DNA of 34,700 bases from Planctomycetaceae bacterium. Its GTDB lineage: Bacteria; Planctomycetota; Planctomycetia; Pirellulales; Pirellulaceae. The translations under genes and the position numbers were made by a program. The notes beneath the pieces were generated by a model. That model had not been told where the DNA came from. It worked only from the letters and a program-made list of their open reading frames with translations, and searched no databases. Shown here one piece after another: positions 24,585-32,741 of the stretch (within the stretch, counting starts at the first letter, position 1; each line of letters starts with the position of its first letter). Where the stretch lies: the NCBI GenBank assembly GCA_024225195.1, contig JAAEMV010000680.1:1-34700 (forward strand), given 5' to 3'.

Positions 24585-25433
24585 CTAGCTACTAGCGCTT
24601 CGATAACTCTTTAAAGCTCGTTTGAATACCCAGCGGCTTGCCATCAGACTCCAGATGGAACCGATAATTGCATAGGCTGCCAATCCCCATTCCCATGATT
24701 TCCAGGGAGTCCCCAGGGGTTGGGCTAAAATGCGAGCTGGGATGTTGGAAACAACCAGAATGGGAACGACAAAAGTGAATGTCCCCCACAGTGCCATGCC
24801 GACGCCGCTTCGCTGATAAATTTCCATCGGGTAGCGATAGAAATTGGTGATGTAAAACCAAAAGTTATATAGGTTTTGGTTTCTGCCAAACCAGATGCTG
24901 GTTGAAGCGAGGCAGATCATCACGCTGTACATGACGACTGCACCGCAGCCTATGAAAAACAGAAACGCGGGGAGACTGAAGACTGAAAAATAGATCTCTC
25001 GTTCTTGCATCAGTTCGCTTAGTGAATGTGCGATTAGCATAACTCCCAGGATGCCGTTGGGCAGTTGGGACCAGTTGATCCTCGGAAAAGAAATCAAAAA
25101 CTGGGTATCAATTGGTTTGAGTAAGGCGAAATCAAGATTGCCGGTGCGAATCAACTCGCTGAACTCAGCGGCATTCGCCATGAATAAGGTCTGAATCAAA
25201 CTATTGATGATCCAGATGGTGCCAAGGAATATAAAGAATTCATGCTCATGCCAACCGGAGTCCAATCCAATTTCACCGGTATGCCGGTAAATGATTTTAA
25301 ATAAACCCCAGTTCATGCCAGCCCACGCCATCGATGAGAGACACTGCAAGATAAAATTCAGGCGAAACGACATGTCTCGCACCAGCGAATTTCTTGCGAA
25401 GGTCAAAAATACTTTTAGGTAAGAGGGGTGCAC
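24585..25433 (-). CDS. ABC-2 type transporter permease (second permease)
   Basis: The 282-residue protein has six hydrophobic segments (near 20-45, 60-85, 118-140, 148-172, 190-215 and 245-268) with the sequence style of the ABC2_membrane_6/DUF990 permease family, including FRLNFILQCLSSMAWAGMNWGLF at the start and AEFSELIRTGNLDFALLKPID before the middle helices. It ends the operon and is 95 bp from the preceding permease, whose related segment reads GEVKKFLIQPVDMQG. Two such permeases plus one ATPase make a complete exporter. The substrate is unknown. The start at ATG 25433 is used. Confidence 0.88.
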   Translation of the reverse strand: MHPSYLKVFLTFARNSLVRDMSFRLNFILQCLSSMAWAGMNWGLFKIIYRHTGEIGLDSGWHEHEFFIFLGTIWIINSLIQTLFMANAAEFSELIRTGNLDFALLKPIDTQFLISFPRINWSQLPNGILGVMLIAHSLSELMQEREIYFSVFSLPAFLFFIGCGAVVMYSVMICLASTSIWFGRNQNLYNFWFYITNFYRYPMEIYQRSGVGMALWGTFTFVVPILVVSNIPARILAQPLGTPWKSWEWGLAAYAIIGSIWSLMASRWVFKRALKSYRSASS

Positions 25434-25528
25434 TGTTGATTATTGATTAATTGGACTTGGTTTTCGGTAATTTGATGTTGGGTAACGTTTGCGAATTCAA
25501 TGGAAGCAGTTTGGTTTTAGTTCGTGAT

Positions 25529-26389
25529 TTAACCACCGTATCCACTGTATCGCTTAATGCCGCGGTGCCACAAAATCCGAGAGAGGACGATAAAGAAAAC
25601 GACCCAGCCAATCTCAGCCAGCAGACCACGGTACAATTCGGGGCCTTCTATTTTTCCAAGAAATACAGCCGCCGGGAAATAGGCTAAGTATTTAAAGGGA
25701 AGGTACTCTACCAGTTGCCGAATGTTAAACGGTTCGGCCGGTAACAATTCCAAGGGAAACATGTGACCGGAGAGTAAAAAGTTCATCAGCATATAGATGA
25801 AAGTTAGGGAAGTAACTTCTAAAAACCAGAAACCGATTAGTCCAATGCAGCACTCGAGGTAAAAACCAAGAAGAAAGGAGAGAATCAGCGATGCGAAAAA
25901 CACGGCGAGTGCATCTGGCGGCGGCCATCCTTCGATGAAAAAATCACGGCAGAGGAAAAAGACTAATGCGAACGGCAAGGTTGCAATTAGGTAATAAACG
26001 AGTTTGTGGGCGATTCGCTGCATTAATAAACAGCCTTGCATATCGACCGGCTGAATTAAAAACTTTTTGACTTCTCCATTGCGGATTTGATTAGCAATTC
26101 CACCGGTAAGCCCCGGCATACTCGAAAAAGCACGGCTGATTATGACCAGCAGGTAATAAGCAACCATATCTCCGTATTTATAACCGGCGATATTTCCATC
26201 CGGTTCAGCCCCGGTGTTGTTAGGTTCATTATTGGAGATGACGTCGTAAATTGCCCACCACAGGAAGATTTGCGTTAGTGTTGGAAGAAACCGCATTAGT
26301 GTTCCGAGCATAAAATCTGCGCGGTAAATCAAACGCTCGTTAATCGAGATTTTGAAAAACGTCCACCAGATTACTGCGGATTCGAGCAT
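25529..26389 (-). CDS. ABC-2 type transporter permease (first permease)
   Basis: The start chosen is ATG at 26389 (MLESAVIWWTFFKISINERLIYRADFM), 287 residues; the track uses a TTG five codons earlier. Neither has a clear Shine-Dalgarno. Six hydrophobic helices and the motif ANQIRNGEVKKFLIQPVDM place it in the same ABC2_membrane_6/DUF990-type family as the next gene. It lies between the ATPase gene (about 145 bp upstream) and the second permease, so it likely forms a heterodimeric exporter with the latter. Confidence 0.87.
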   Translation of the reverse strand: MLESAVIWWTFFKISINERLIYRADFMLGTLMRFLPTLTQIFLWWAIYDVISNNEPNNTGAEPDGNIAGYKYGDMVAYYLLVIISRAFSSMPGLTGGIANQIRNGEVKKFLIQPVDMQGCLLMQRIAHKLVYYLIATLPFALVFFLCRDFFIEGWPPPDALAVFFASLILSFLLGFYLECCIGLIGFWFLEVTSLTFIYMLMNFLLSGHMFPLELLPAEPFNIRQLVEYLPFKYLAYFPAAVFLGKIEGPELYRGLLAEIGWVVFFIVLSRILWHRGIKRYSGYGG

Positions 26390-26533
26390 TCGTGCTGAGT
26401 TCAATTTAAGAGGATGGAATTTAACAAAAGGGGAAAAAACAACATGGAATGACTGGCATTAAAACTGCCGTTCATCGAAGACTCTATCGCCGTGGAGCAT
26501 GCGTCGGCCAAGTCCAGTCGGGGTTTCAATGAG

Positions 26534-27544
26534 CTAGGAATGTGTCTCTACCTCGCGCCGACCTTTTTCTTCCGCCTGCGAAAATACATTTGAAATCACT
26601 TCCTCGAGAGGCGGATCTTCGACAACGATGTCATCAACGGCATGTTCGGACAGGATCTGGCTGAGCACCCGCCCTACCCCGTCCCGGTCAACCCGAAATT
26701 TAATCTTAGGTGCGTCGATTTCAATTAGATTAGGGATTTTTGAAATTGCTTCGAGTGAACGGTCATCGTGAAGTTGCAGCGTGACTATTTTGTCTCCACT
26801 GAACTGGTCCACAATATCTTCGAGTGAGCCATCGTGATAAATCGAGCCGTTGGCAATAATGACAACTCGCTTACACAGTGCTTCAATATCTTTCATGTAG
26901 TGACTGGTAAGCAAAATCGTATTGTTTTGCTCTTGTTGATATGCTTTCAAAAATTCTTGAATTTTGTGCTGCGCTACGACGTCTAACCCAATGGTCGGTT
27001 CATCTAAAAAAAGAACATCTGGTTTGTGAATCAACGCAGCGATTAATTCCATTTTCATTCGTTCGCCGAGAGATAACTCACGAACGGGACGTCCCAGTAA
27101 GCTTGTCACGTTGAGCATTTCGCACAGTTCGTCACGTGTTCGCTCGAATTCATCTTTGGGAACGCAGTAGATATGTTGGTTGAGGCGGAAGGATTCCATC
27201 GCTGGCAAGTCCCACCACAGCTGATTTTTTTGCCCCATCACCAGTGCAAATTTACGGCGGTATTCATTTTCTCGCTCCCACGGAACGTGCCCTAATACCT
27301 CGACTGAGCCCTGATCGGGATTAATGACTCCGGACAGGAGTTTAAGTGTTGTCGTTTTGCCCGCTCCATTGGGCCCGAGAAAAGCGACGAATTCACCTTC
27401 TTCTACCGTGAGGTTGATATCATTGACAGCGTGGACCTCCCGATATTCACGGTGAAAAAGACCGCGGACCGAGGCGATCAAGCCCTCTTGTTTTTGATAA
27501 ACTCGGTAGGTTTTTGACAAGTTTTTTATTTCGATGGTTGGCAT
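26534..27544 (-). CDS. ABC transporter ATP-binding protein
   Basis: From ATG at 27544 (MPTIEIKNLSKTYRV) the protein has 336 residues; the track's extra 26 residues lack support. Nucleotide-binding motifs are Walker A GPNGAGKT (57-64), signature LSLGE (157-161), Walker B VLFLDEP (177-183) and H-loop LLTSHY. The C-terminal 80 residues form an extra domain. The arrangement with two DUF990-type permeases matches ABC-2 exporters. The insert after strand 1 (VRGLFHREYREVHAVNDI) is typical of this ATPase subfamily. A TATAAT sits only six bases before the ATG, so the transcript may be leaderless. Confidence 0.93.
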   Translation of the reverse strand: MPTIEIKNLSKTYRVYQKQEGLIASVRGLFHREYREVHAVNDINLTVEEGEFVAFLGPNGAGKTTTLKLLSGVINPDQGSVEVLGHVPWERENEYRRKFALVMGQKNQLWWDLPAMESFRLNQHIYCVPKDEFERTRDELCEMLNVTSLLGRPVRELSLGERMKMELIAALIHKPDVLFLDEPTIGLDVVAQHKIQEFLKAYQQEQNNTILLTSHYMKDIEALCKRVVIIANGSIYHDGSLEDIVDQFSGDKIVTLQLHDDRSLEAISKIPNLIEIDAPKIKFRVDRDGVGRVLSQILSEHAVDDIVVEDPPLEEVISNVFSQAEEKGRREVETHS

Positions 27545-27550
27545 AGCCGG

Positions 27551-27579
27551 ATTATAAAACGGTTTGTCGGCAACCAAAA
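27551..27579 (-). promoter_or_regulatory. Candidate promoter with perfect -10 next to the ATPase start
   Basis: On the minus strand TATAAT (27556-27551) matches the consensus perfectly and is followed by CCGGCT and then ATG. The -35 is weak (TTTTGG at 17-bp spacing). Transcription would begin at or next to the A of ATG. Confidence 0.45.
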
Positions 27580-27819
27580 GGCGACTAAAATCTGCGATGA
27601 ATGTTTTCCCTCTGATAGGCAATGACCCCTCTGTCGCTTACGAATGGTCAGCCAGACGCATCTTAAGGGGAATATTCGCCTGAATAAGGCATCTTTGGTT
27701 TTTTTCCGTTGAAAGAATCACCCAGCCTGATTCAGATTTGTGAAATTAGATTGAGGTTTTCGTTTATTCATCGGCGGGTTACATTTTTACCGACGACACT
27801 TTACTGCAGGATAGCCAGC

Positions 27820-28311
27820 GTGAATCAAGATACCCTTCGAATCGGAATCGGCCACGATACGCATCGCTTGAAACCGGGCGGGCCGCTGCGAATTGGTGGG
27901 ATCGACATTGAACACAGTCACTCTCTTGAGGGGCACAGCGACGCCGATGTGCTTCTCCACGCGGTCACTGATGCGATTCTCGGTGCAGCGGCGATGGGTG
28001 ACATTGGCGAGTTGTTTCCCGATACTGATCCTCAGAATAGGATGAAGGATTCGGGGGAAATGTTGCAAGCTGCATTTTCAAAAGTGGTCAGTGCTGGTTT
28101 TCAAATCAATAATCTTGATTGCATTATCTTTGCTCAGAAACCAAAGATGTCTCCGGTCAAAAGGAAGATTGCAAAACGAATCGCGGAGCTTTTGGAGATT
28201 GACGCCGATCAAGTTGGAGTCAAAGCAAAAACTGGCGAAGGAGTGGGAACCGTTGGACATCATGAGGTGATCATGGCGGAGTGTATTGTGCTTTTGCGTA
28301 AGACGGAGTAA
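27820..28311 (+). CDS. ispF: 2-C-methyl-D-erythritol 2,4-cyclodiphosphate synthase
   Basis: IspF makes the cyclic diphosphate in the MEP route to isoprenoids. From GTG at 27820 (with GCAGGA about 9 nt upstream) it has 163 residues, the usual length; the track start at 27709 adds 37 residues lacking family features. Metal ligands are in GHDTHRL (Asp13, His15) and LLHAVTDA (His47), with HSDADV and DIGELFPDTD in the expected order and a C-terminal TTGEG-like segment (KTGEGVGTVG). It is the first gene of an ispF-ruvC-ruvA series; ruvC begins 3 bp after its stop. Confidence 0.94.
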   Translation: MNQDTLRIGIGHDTHRLKPGGPLRIGGIDIEHSHSLEGHSDADVLLHAVTDAILGAAAMGDIGELFPDTDPQNRMKDSGEMLQAAFSKVVSAGFQINNLDCIIFAQKPKMSPVKRKIAKRIAELLEIDADQVGVKAKTGEGVGTVGHHEVIMAECIVLLRKTE

Positions 28312-28314
28312 CCA

Positions 28315-28824
28315 ATGGCGGGCTCTCAAGAAACACGCGTTCTCGGAATTGATCCGGGATTGAACATCACCGGTTACGGCGTGATCTCAATTTGTGATAA
28401 AGAAATATCCGTTGTGGAGGCCGGTGTGGTTCGCAGCAAACGCAACGATAGTTTTCCGACTCGATTGAACAGTATCCACCAGGGCATCACTGACGTGATT
28501 GAACAGCTCAAGCCGGACTGTGTTGGGCTAGAGGACCTTTACAGTCATTACGAACGCCCCCAAACGGCGATCATTATGGGGCATGCACGGGGAGTGATCA
28601 GTTTGGCTGTCGGGCAAAACGAGTTGCCTTTGCATGGTTATGCTGCGACGCAAATAAAAAAAGTGCTTACAGGGAACGGTCGTGCTCCTAAAGTGCAGGT
28701 TCAACATGCGGTTGCACGACAATTAAATCTAAGGGAAATTCCCGAACCGGCTGACGTTGCTGATGCGTTAGCGATTGCGCTTTGTCATTACTTCTTAACA
28801 TTGCGCACAGCCACTCTTACTTAA
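28315..28824 (+). CDS. ruvC: Holliday junction resolvase RuvC
   Basis: RuvC cuts Holliday junctions bound by RuvAB. The 169-residue protein has the RNase-H-like acidic residues: Asp13 (LGIDPGLN), Glu in GLEDLYSHYE (about 70), and the C-terminal pair in PADVADALAIALCH. Length is normal. It begins 3 bp after ispF and precedes ruvA by 24 bp, so the genes are co-transcribed; ruvB is not in the window. Confidence 0.95.
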   Translation: MAGSQETRVLGIDPGLNITGYGVISICDKEISVVEAGVVRSKRNDSFPTRLNSIHQGITDVIEQLKPDCVGLEDLYSHYERPQTAIIMGHARGVISLAVGQNELPLHGYAATQIKKVLTGNGRAPKVQVQHAVARQLNLREIPEPADVADALAIALCHYFLTLRTATLT

Positions 28825-28848
28825 AATCTAAGTTATGAAAGCGACCTC

Positions 28849-29478
28849 TTGATTACCAAACTAACTGGCCAGCTTCTGGCGTTGCAGGAAACAACGGTTT
28901 CAATCGGCATCGAGCCCTTTGAATACGAAGTCGCCGTTCCCGATTTTACCCGCAGGCATCTTCAATTAAGTGTAGGTGAAAAGGTAAACCTCTACACGAT
29001 TCAATATATTGACGGCAATCCGCAAAAAGGTGGGCGGATGACGCCTCGATTGATTGGATTCAATAGCCAAATCGAGCGTCAGTTTTTTGAGTTGTTTTGC
29101 TCAGTGCCCGGGCTCGGTGTAAAGAAAGCATTGAAGGCGATGGTTCGACCCGTCCAGGATATTGCGAAGTCCATCGAAGAGCAGGATGTTAAGTCACTGA
29201 CAACGTTGCCGGGGATCGGGCCAGCGATGGCTGAAAAAATAGTGGCTCAATTACGGCGAAAAATGGCTAAGTTCGCGTTACTGGTGCAGCAGGATCCGAC
29301 ACAGCAAGCAAGTGAGGTTGAACGGAGTATCGTGGACGAAACCTTCCAAGTATTGTTAGCGCTCGGGCACAGTGAGTCGGACGCGCGAAAACTACTTGAA
29401 GAGCCACTTTCAGGAAAGCAAAATTTCAAAGATGTCGAAGCATTGTTGCAGGCAGTTTATGAGCAAGCGAACCGGTGA
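28849..29478 (+). CDS. ruvA: Holliday junction DNA helicase subunit RuvA
   Basis: RuvA binds the four-way junction and loads the RuvB motor. The 209-residue protein starts at TTG (MITKLTGQL matches the family start). Domain I is an OB-like barrel (1-65), domain II contains two helix-hairpin-helix motifs ([12 protein letters not shown] about 85-96 and [14 protein letters not shown] about 120-133), and domain III (about 160-209) is the RuvB-binding tail ([20 protein letters not shown]). It follows ruvC and is ended by the hairpin at 29572-29601. RBS is weak. Confidence 0.94.
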   Translation: MITKLTGQLLALQETTVSIGIEPFEYEVAVPDFTRRHLQLSVGEKVNLYTIQYIDGNPQKGGRMTPRLIGFNSQIERQFFELFCSVPGLGVKKALKAMVRPVQDIAKSIEEQDVKSLTTLPGIGPAMAEKIVAQLRRKMAKFALLVQQDPTQQASEVERSIVDETFQVLLALGHSESDARKLLEEPLSGKQNFKDVEALLQAVYEQANR

Positions 29479-29571
29479 TGGCTCATGATTGAGTAGAGCA
29501 ACGTTTGAATTTGTCAATTCAATACGGGTCTTCGCAAACCTGCTGGACTTTGCCAGTGATTAAAACAGCAA

Positions 29572-29605
29572 AAAAGCCATCGAAGAAATTCGATGGCTTT
29601 TGAGT
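29572..29605 (+). terminator. Bidirectional intrinsic terminator between ruvA and the small secreted protein
   Basis: AAAAGCCATCGAA (29572-29584) pairs perfectly with TTCGATGGCTTTT (29589-29601), giving 13 bp closed by a GAAA loop. The 5' arm continues an A-run (29570-29575) and the 3' arm ends in T4, so it can end ruvA transcription on the plus strand and the gene at 29649 on the minus strand. Confidence 0.88.
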
Positions 29606-29648
29606 TTTGTTCGTAGAACATCATTTAAGCGTTTGTTAAAAGTTTGGC

Positions 29649-29972
29649 TTAAAATACATCCGTCAAGAAGTGGTGACCGAAGTGGTAACGTCGAGGTGAC
29701 GGATAGTAGTTGTGCCACTGCTTGTTGTAAACCGGCACTCGCATTTCAGCGGGATAGCGATGGTACAGGCTGTCAGCACTTCGGAAGTACTCATTTCCCC
29801 AGTAGTTCTGTGGGTAAGTAACATACGGGTAGTGATAGAACCGGTCCATGTTACGTGAACCTTGCTGGCCCCAACTGGCACCGTAGGCGGGTTGTTGAGC
29901 TTGTGCGGTTGACTGACCGATTACTGCGAAAGCACATACGCAAATTGCAACGGCGAATAGACGACGGATCAT
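29649..29972 (-). CDS. Small secreted Tyr/His/Pro-rich protein
   Basis: The start is ATG at 29972, placed by a perfect AGGAGG at 29987-29982 with 9-nt spacing; the track start 14 codons upstream has no such signal. The 107-residue product has a signal peptide (MIRRLFAVAICVCAFAVIG, AQA cleavage-like site near residue 24) and a mature chain of about 83 residues very rich in Tyr, His, Pro, Arg and Asn (HYPYVTYPQNYW, PVYNKQWHNYYPSPRRYHFGHHF). No Cys or enzyme motif is in the mature part. Similar short Tyr/His-rich secreted proteins occur in planctomycetes by my recollection, but the function is unknown. Strong translation signals suggest high expression. Confidence 0.85.
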   Translation of the reverse strand: MIRRLFAVAICVCAFAVIGQSTAQAQQPAYGASWGQQGSRNMDRFYHYPYVTYPQNYWGNEYFRSADSLYHRYPAEMRVPVYNKQWHNYYPSPRRYHFGHHFLTDVF

Positions 29973-30368
29973 GGAGTTCTTCCTCCTCAATGGCACTGTC
30001 AACGAACAGTGCAAATGGACGGGTTTTGGCTGACTGAGGTTTTACGGTAAATGTGTTGTCTTGTTGAATCGAAAGCGGCTAGTCGTTCGAATCAAGAATC
30101 TGTTTCCCACGGGGTAAACCGCTTGTGAAACTGATACCAGCTAAAAAAGCTGCATTAACCGTATGTTCGACATTATCAATACATAAATGTCAGCAAGAAA
30201 TGATTAGCCCGTAAAGTTTACCTAGGTTGGTGCTGCCATTTTTGAAAGTCCTCCCTTTGGCGGGGGAATAGACCCTTGCATCCCGGCACTCGCGGTTCAT
30301 CGACTAGCTAAATGTCATGGTGAGAGGCAATCACCAGACTTTTAATCACTTTAGGCACACAAACACAC
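29973..30368. other. Intergenic and leader region of the small secreted protein
   Basis: These 396 bases lie between the RND transporter stop and the small protein start, both minus. They contain the leader hairpin and Shine-Dalgarno described above. I could not identify a promoter with confidence, and no further ORF or RNA gene was seen. Confidence 0.6.
29993..30012 (-). promoter_or_regulatory. 5'-leader hairpin before a strong Shine-Dalgarno
   Basis: On the minus strand GCACTGT and ACAGTGC form a 7-bp stem with a TCGTTG loop. It ends five bases before AGGAGG, which stays unpaired. Such a hairpin could protect the leader from decay without hiding the ribosome site. Confidence 0.5.
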
Positions 30369-32675
30369 TTAGGCCCGCTTTTTACCAGAAAAAGTTTTCA
30401 GGATCGCTGGTAGGAAAACCAAATCGCCAAAGAGTGCCGAAGCAACAGTGATGGCGCCCATCGAAGCAAAAATACGGTGCTCTCTCGCTTCGCTGAGCAT
30501 GACCGTCATAAACCCGCAGACGAGCACTAGCGTGGTCATGATAAGAGCGGTGCCAACAGAGGTAAACGCTTTCCGGATCGCTTCGGATTCATCACTGGTC
30601 TCCTTTTTCTCTTCGACGTAACGTGTCAGGAAATGAATCGTGTCATCCACGGCAATACCCAAACAGCAGGTAAACGCGCAGACAGTTACAATTTCCAGTG
30701 CTTGCCCCGTCAGTGCTAAGTAGGTGCCCGCAACACAGAGAGGGAACAGATTCGGGAGAATGGAAATGATTCCAATTCTCAGTGATCGGTAAACACACGC
30801 AAGAATAAAGAAAATGATGATCGCTGCGGTTCCAAGGCTGGTAACTAAATCGACGACGATTTGATAGATATTCTCCCACCGCCAAATTGGTGCCCCGCCG
30901 AGACTCATCGAAAAACCGGCGTGGTTGGAGATGATTTGATTGGTGCCATCTTGAATTCGTTGAAAGACTGGACCGTAGGTTGCAATGCCTAGATCTTGTA
31001 CACGAAATTTGACCTGAGCGAATCGGTTTTCAGGAGTGTAGTAGCTTCTCTTTAGCGACGGCGGTAAGAGGTCGAGCATAGAGATCCGGGTCGCTGGAGG
31101 TCCCGATCCGGGTAACGCCTCGAGAAGATTGTAAATTGAGATGGGGTGGCCGATCAATTTTTCTGCTGTCAGCAATTCGTCAATTTCTTGAAGGATCTGG
31201 AATAGTTCAATGTTCTTCGCCTGTTCATCGTCATTGGAATCCCAATTGATGGTGATTGAGGCTTGGCTTAGCCCACCCATGGCGACGTCCATCTTCTGGT
31301 TGGCGATTGCCGGTTCAGTGTAGGTGGGTAGTAGATCTCCTAAACGATCATCTGGCCGCAAGGTAAGAGAAATCGAAAACAGAACCAGCGATAATATAAT
31401 TCCCACGGCGCTCATTCGACGCGGGTAACGCAGAACTAAATCAACGATGCCGCTGATTCGATTGATGTTGCGGTCGACGTACCCTTTCCCGTAACCGATG
31501 TGAATTCTCTGGCCGAGCCAGGTGGAGCAAGCTAGTGGAATCGCTAAGACGACTGAAAGAAATGCCAAGCCGACCCCGAAAACGCAGCAGTATCCAAAGT
31601 CGCGGACCAGTTCATGGTTGGCTAAGGCTAGAGAACCAAAGCCGACAGCAGTTGTAAGAGAAGTCAAAAAACAGGCGAGTCCGACTTTACGAACGCCTTC
31701 CCGGGCGGCATCCAAGCCTTTTAATCCGGTTGCTCGCTCATGTCGTATTTGAACCATGAGGTGAACCCCATCGGTAAATGCGACGAGCGCGACCAGAATC
31801 GGTAAGACGACGTCAATGAACGGATTCATTTGCAAGCCAAGGTAGCGCACAAACCCAAGCGTCCAGAAAACTCCCAGAAATGGCGCTGCGGCAACAATTC
31901 CAACGGCGACAATACCTCTGAAAAGCACCATGCTCATGAGGATGATCATTCCGTAGGCAATGGACTGATACTTCAATTGATTATCTTGTTGAGAACTTTG
32001 GGCGGTTAGGCGAAACGGAACCCGCCCAGTGACAAAGAAGTCCATATCAACATTAGGGTGGTTCGCCAGTTCCTGCTCTGCGGTCTCACGGATCCCGGAC
32101 ATGAAAATACTTTCGTCATCGACGAATAAGTAGTTGAAGCGAACCATCAGAAGTAATGTGTTGCCGTCGTCTGAGAGAAACTGCCCGTTGATAAGCGGAT
32201 GTTCCCTCGCGTTTTGCTTCGACTTCGCGAATCGCTCGGGGGCAGCCTCTTGATTGGGTAGCAGCGGTTCGTTGAGTCCAAAAATGTTGAGGCTGGGAAT
32301 CTTATCCATCCAGAGAATGCTGTCGACATAATCTTGTGCCTCAAGGTTTTGGACGATCGAGCGGATAGCCTCCGACCCCTCGCTTGTGAAAAATTGCTCG
32401 GATTCCACAACAATCACCACGTCAAATCCGGAAGTCGGGATCGTCTCGACCTCTGGCGGTCTCTCGGAATCGGAATCGGAATCCTCGCTGGTATCGCCCA
32501 AATCATCAGTAGGCGATTCAAGTGAGCGGTCTGTCGTGATCCCGAGTGCCCTAGTGATTTTTTCCGGTGCAACGTAACCGCCGATGGCGATTAAACTGAG
32601 CGTGACAACTAGCAGCGAAGATAGCCATCGCCGGTCGACAATCCATGAGGTTGCTAAACTAAATCTCGTAGACAA
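30369..32675 (-). CDS. MMPL/RND-family transporter
   Basis: The 768-residue protein has the two-fold RND plan: a first helix (about 14-33), a large external loop, five helices, then a second helix, loop and five more helices. The conserved acidic residues of the fourth and tenth helices are visible as TDGVHL (near 290) and AVDDTIHFL (Asp677, Asp678), the proton-relay positions of the family. The N-terminal loop includes an acidic stretch (DDLGDTSEDSDSDSE). It is closer in size to MMPL or HAE-3-type (lipid or hopanoid) transporters than to tripartite drug pumps. The start is TTG at 32675. No adaptor or outer-membrane channel gene is adjacent. It lies 66 bp after the redox-fusion gene. Confidence 0.9.
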   Translation of the reverse strand: MSTRFSLATSWIVDRRWLSSLLVVTLSLIAIGGYVAPEKITRALGITTDRSLESPTDDLGDTSEDSDSDSERPPEVETIPTSGFDVVIVVESEQFFTSEGSEAIRSIVQNLEAQDYVDSILWMDKIPSLNIFGLNEPLLPNQEAAPERFAKSKQNAREHPLINGQFLSDDGNTLLLMVRFNYLFVDDESIFMSGIRETAEQELANHPNVDMDFFVTGRVPFRLTAQSSQQDNQLKYQSIAYGMIILMSMVLFRGIVAVGIVAAAPFLGVFWTLGFVRYLGLQMNPFIDVVLPILVALVAFTDGVHLMVQIRHERATGLKGLDAAREGVRKVGLACFLTSLTTAVGFGSLALANHELVRDFGYCCVFGVGLAFLSVVLAIPLACSTWLGQRIHIGYGKGYVDRNINRISGIVDLVLRYPRRMSAVGIILSLVLFSISLTLRPDDRLGDLLPTYTEPAIANQKMDVAMGGLSQASITINWDSNDDEQAKNIELFQILQEIDELLTAEKLIGHPISIYNLLEALPGSGPPATRISMLDLLPPSLKRSYYTPENRFAQVKFRVQDLGIATYGPVFQRIQDGTNQIISNHAGFSMSLGGAPIWRWENIYQIVVDLVTSLGTAAIIIFFILACVYRSLRIGIISILPNLFPLCVAGTYLALTGQALEIVTVCAFTCCLGIAVDDTIHFLTRYVEEKKETSDESEAIRKAFTSVGTALIMTTLVLVCGFMTVMLSEAREHRIFASMGAITVASALFGDLVFLPAILKTFSGKKRA

Positions 32676-32741
32676 AACAAGACGCTCTTTTGTTGGCTGG
32701 CAGTGGAATTGGAATCGGCAATCTAACGTGTGGCCACTTTT

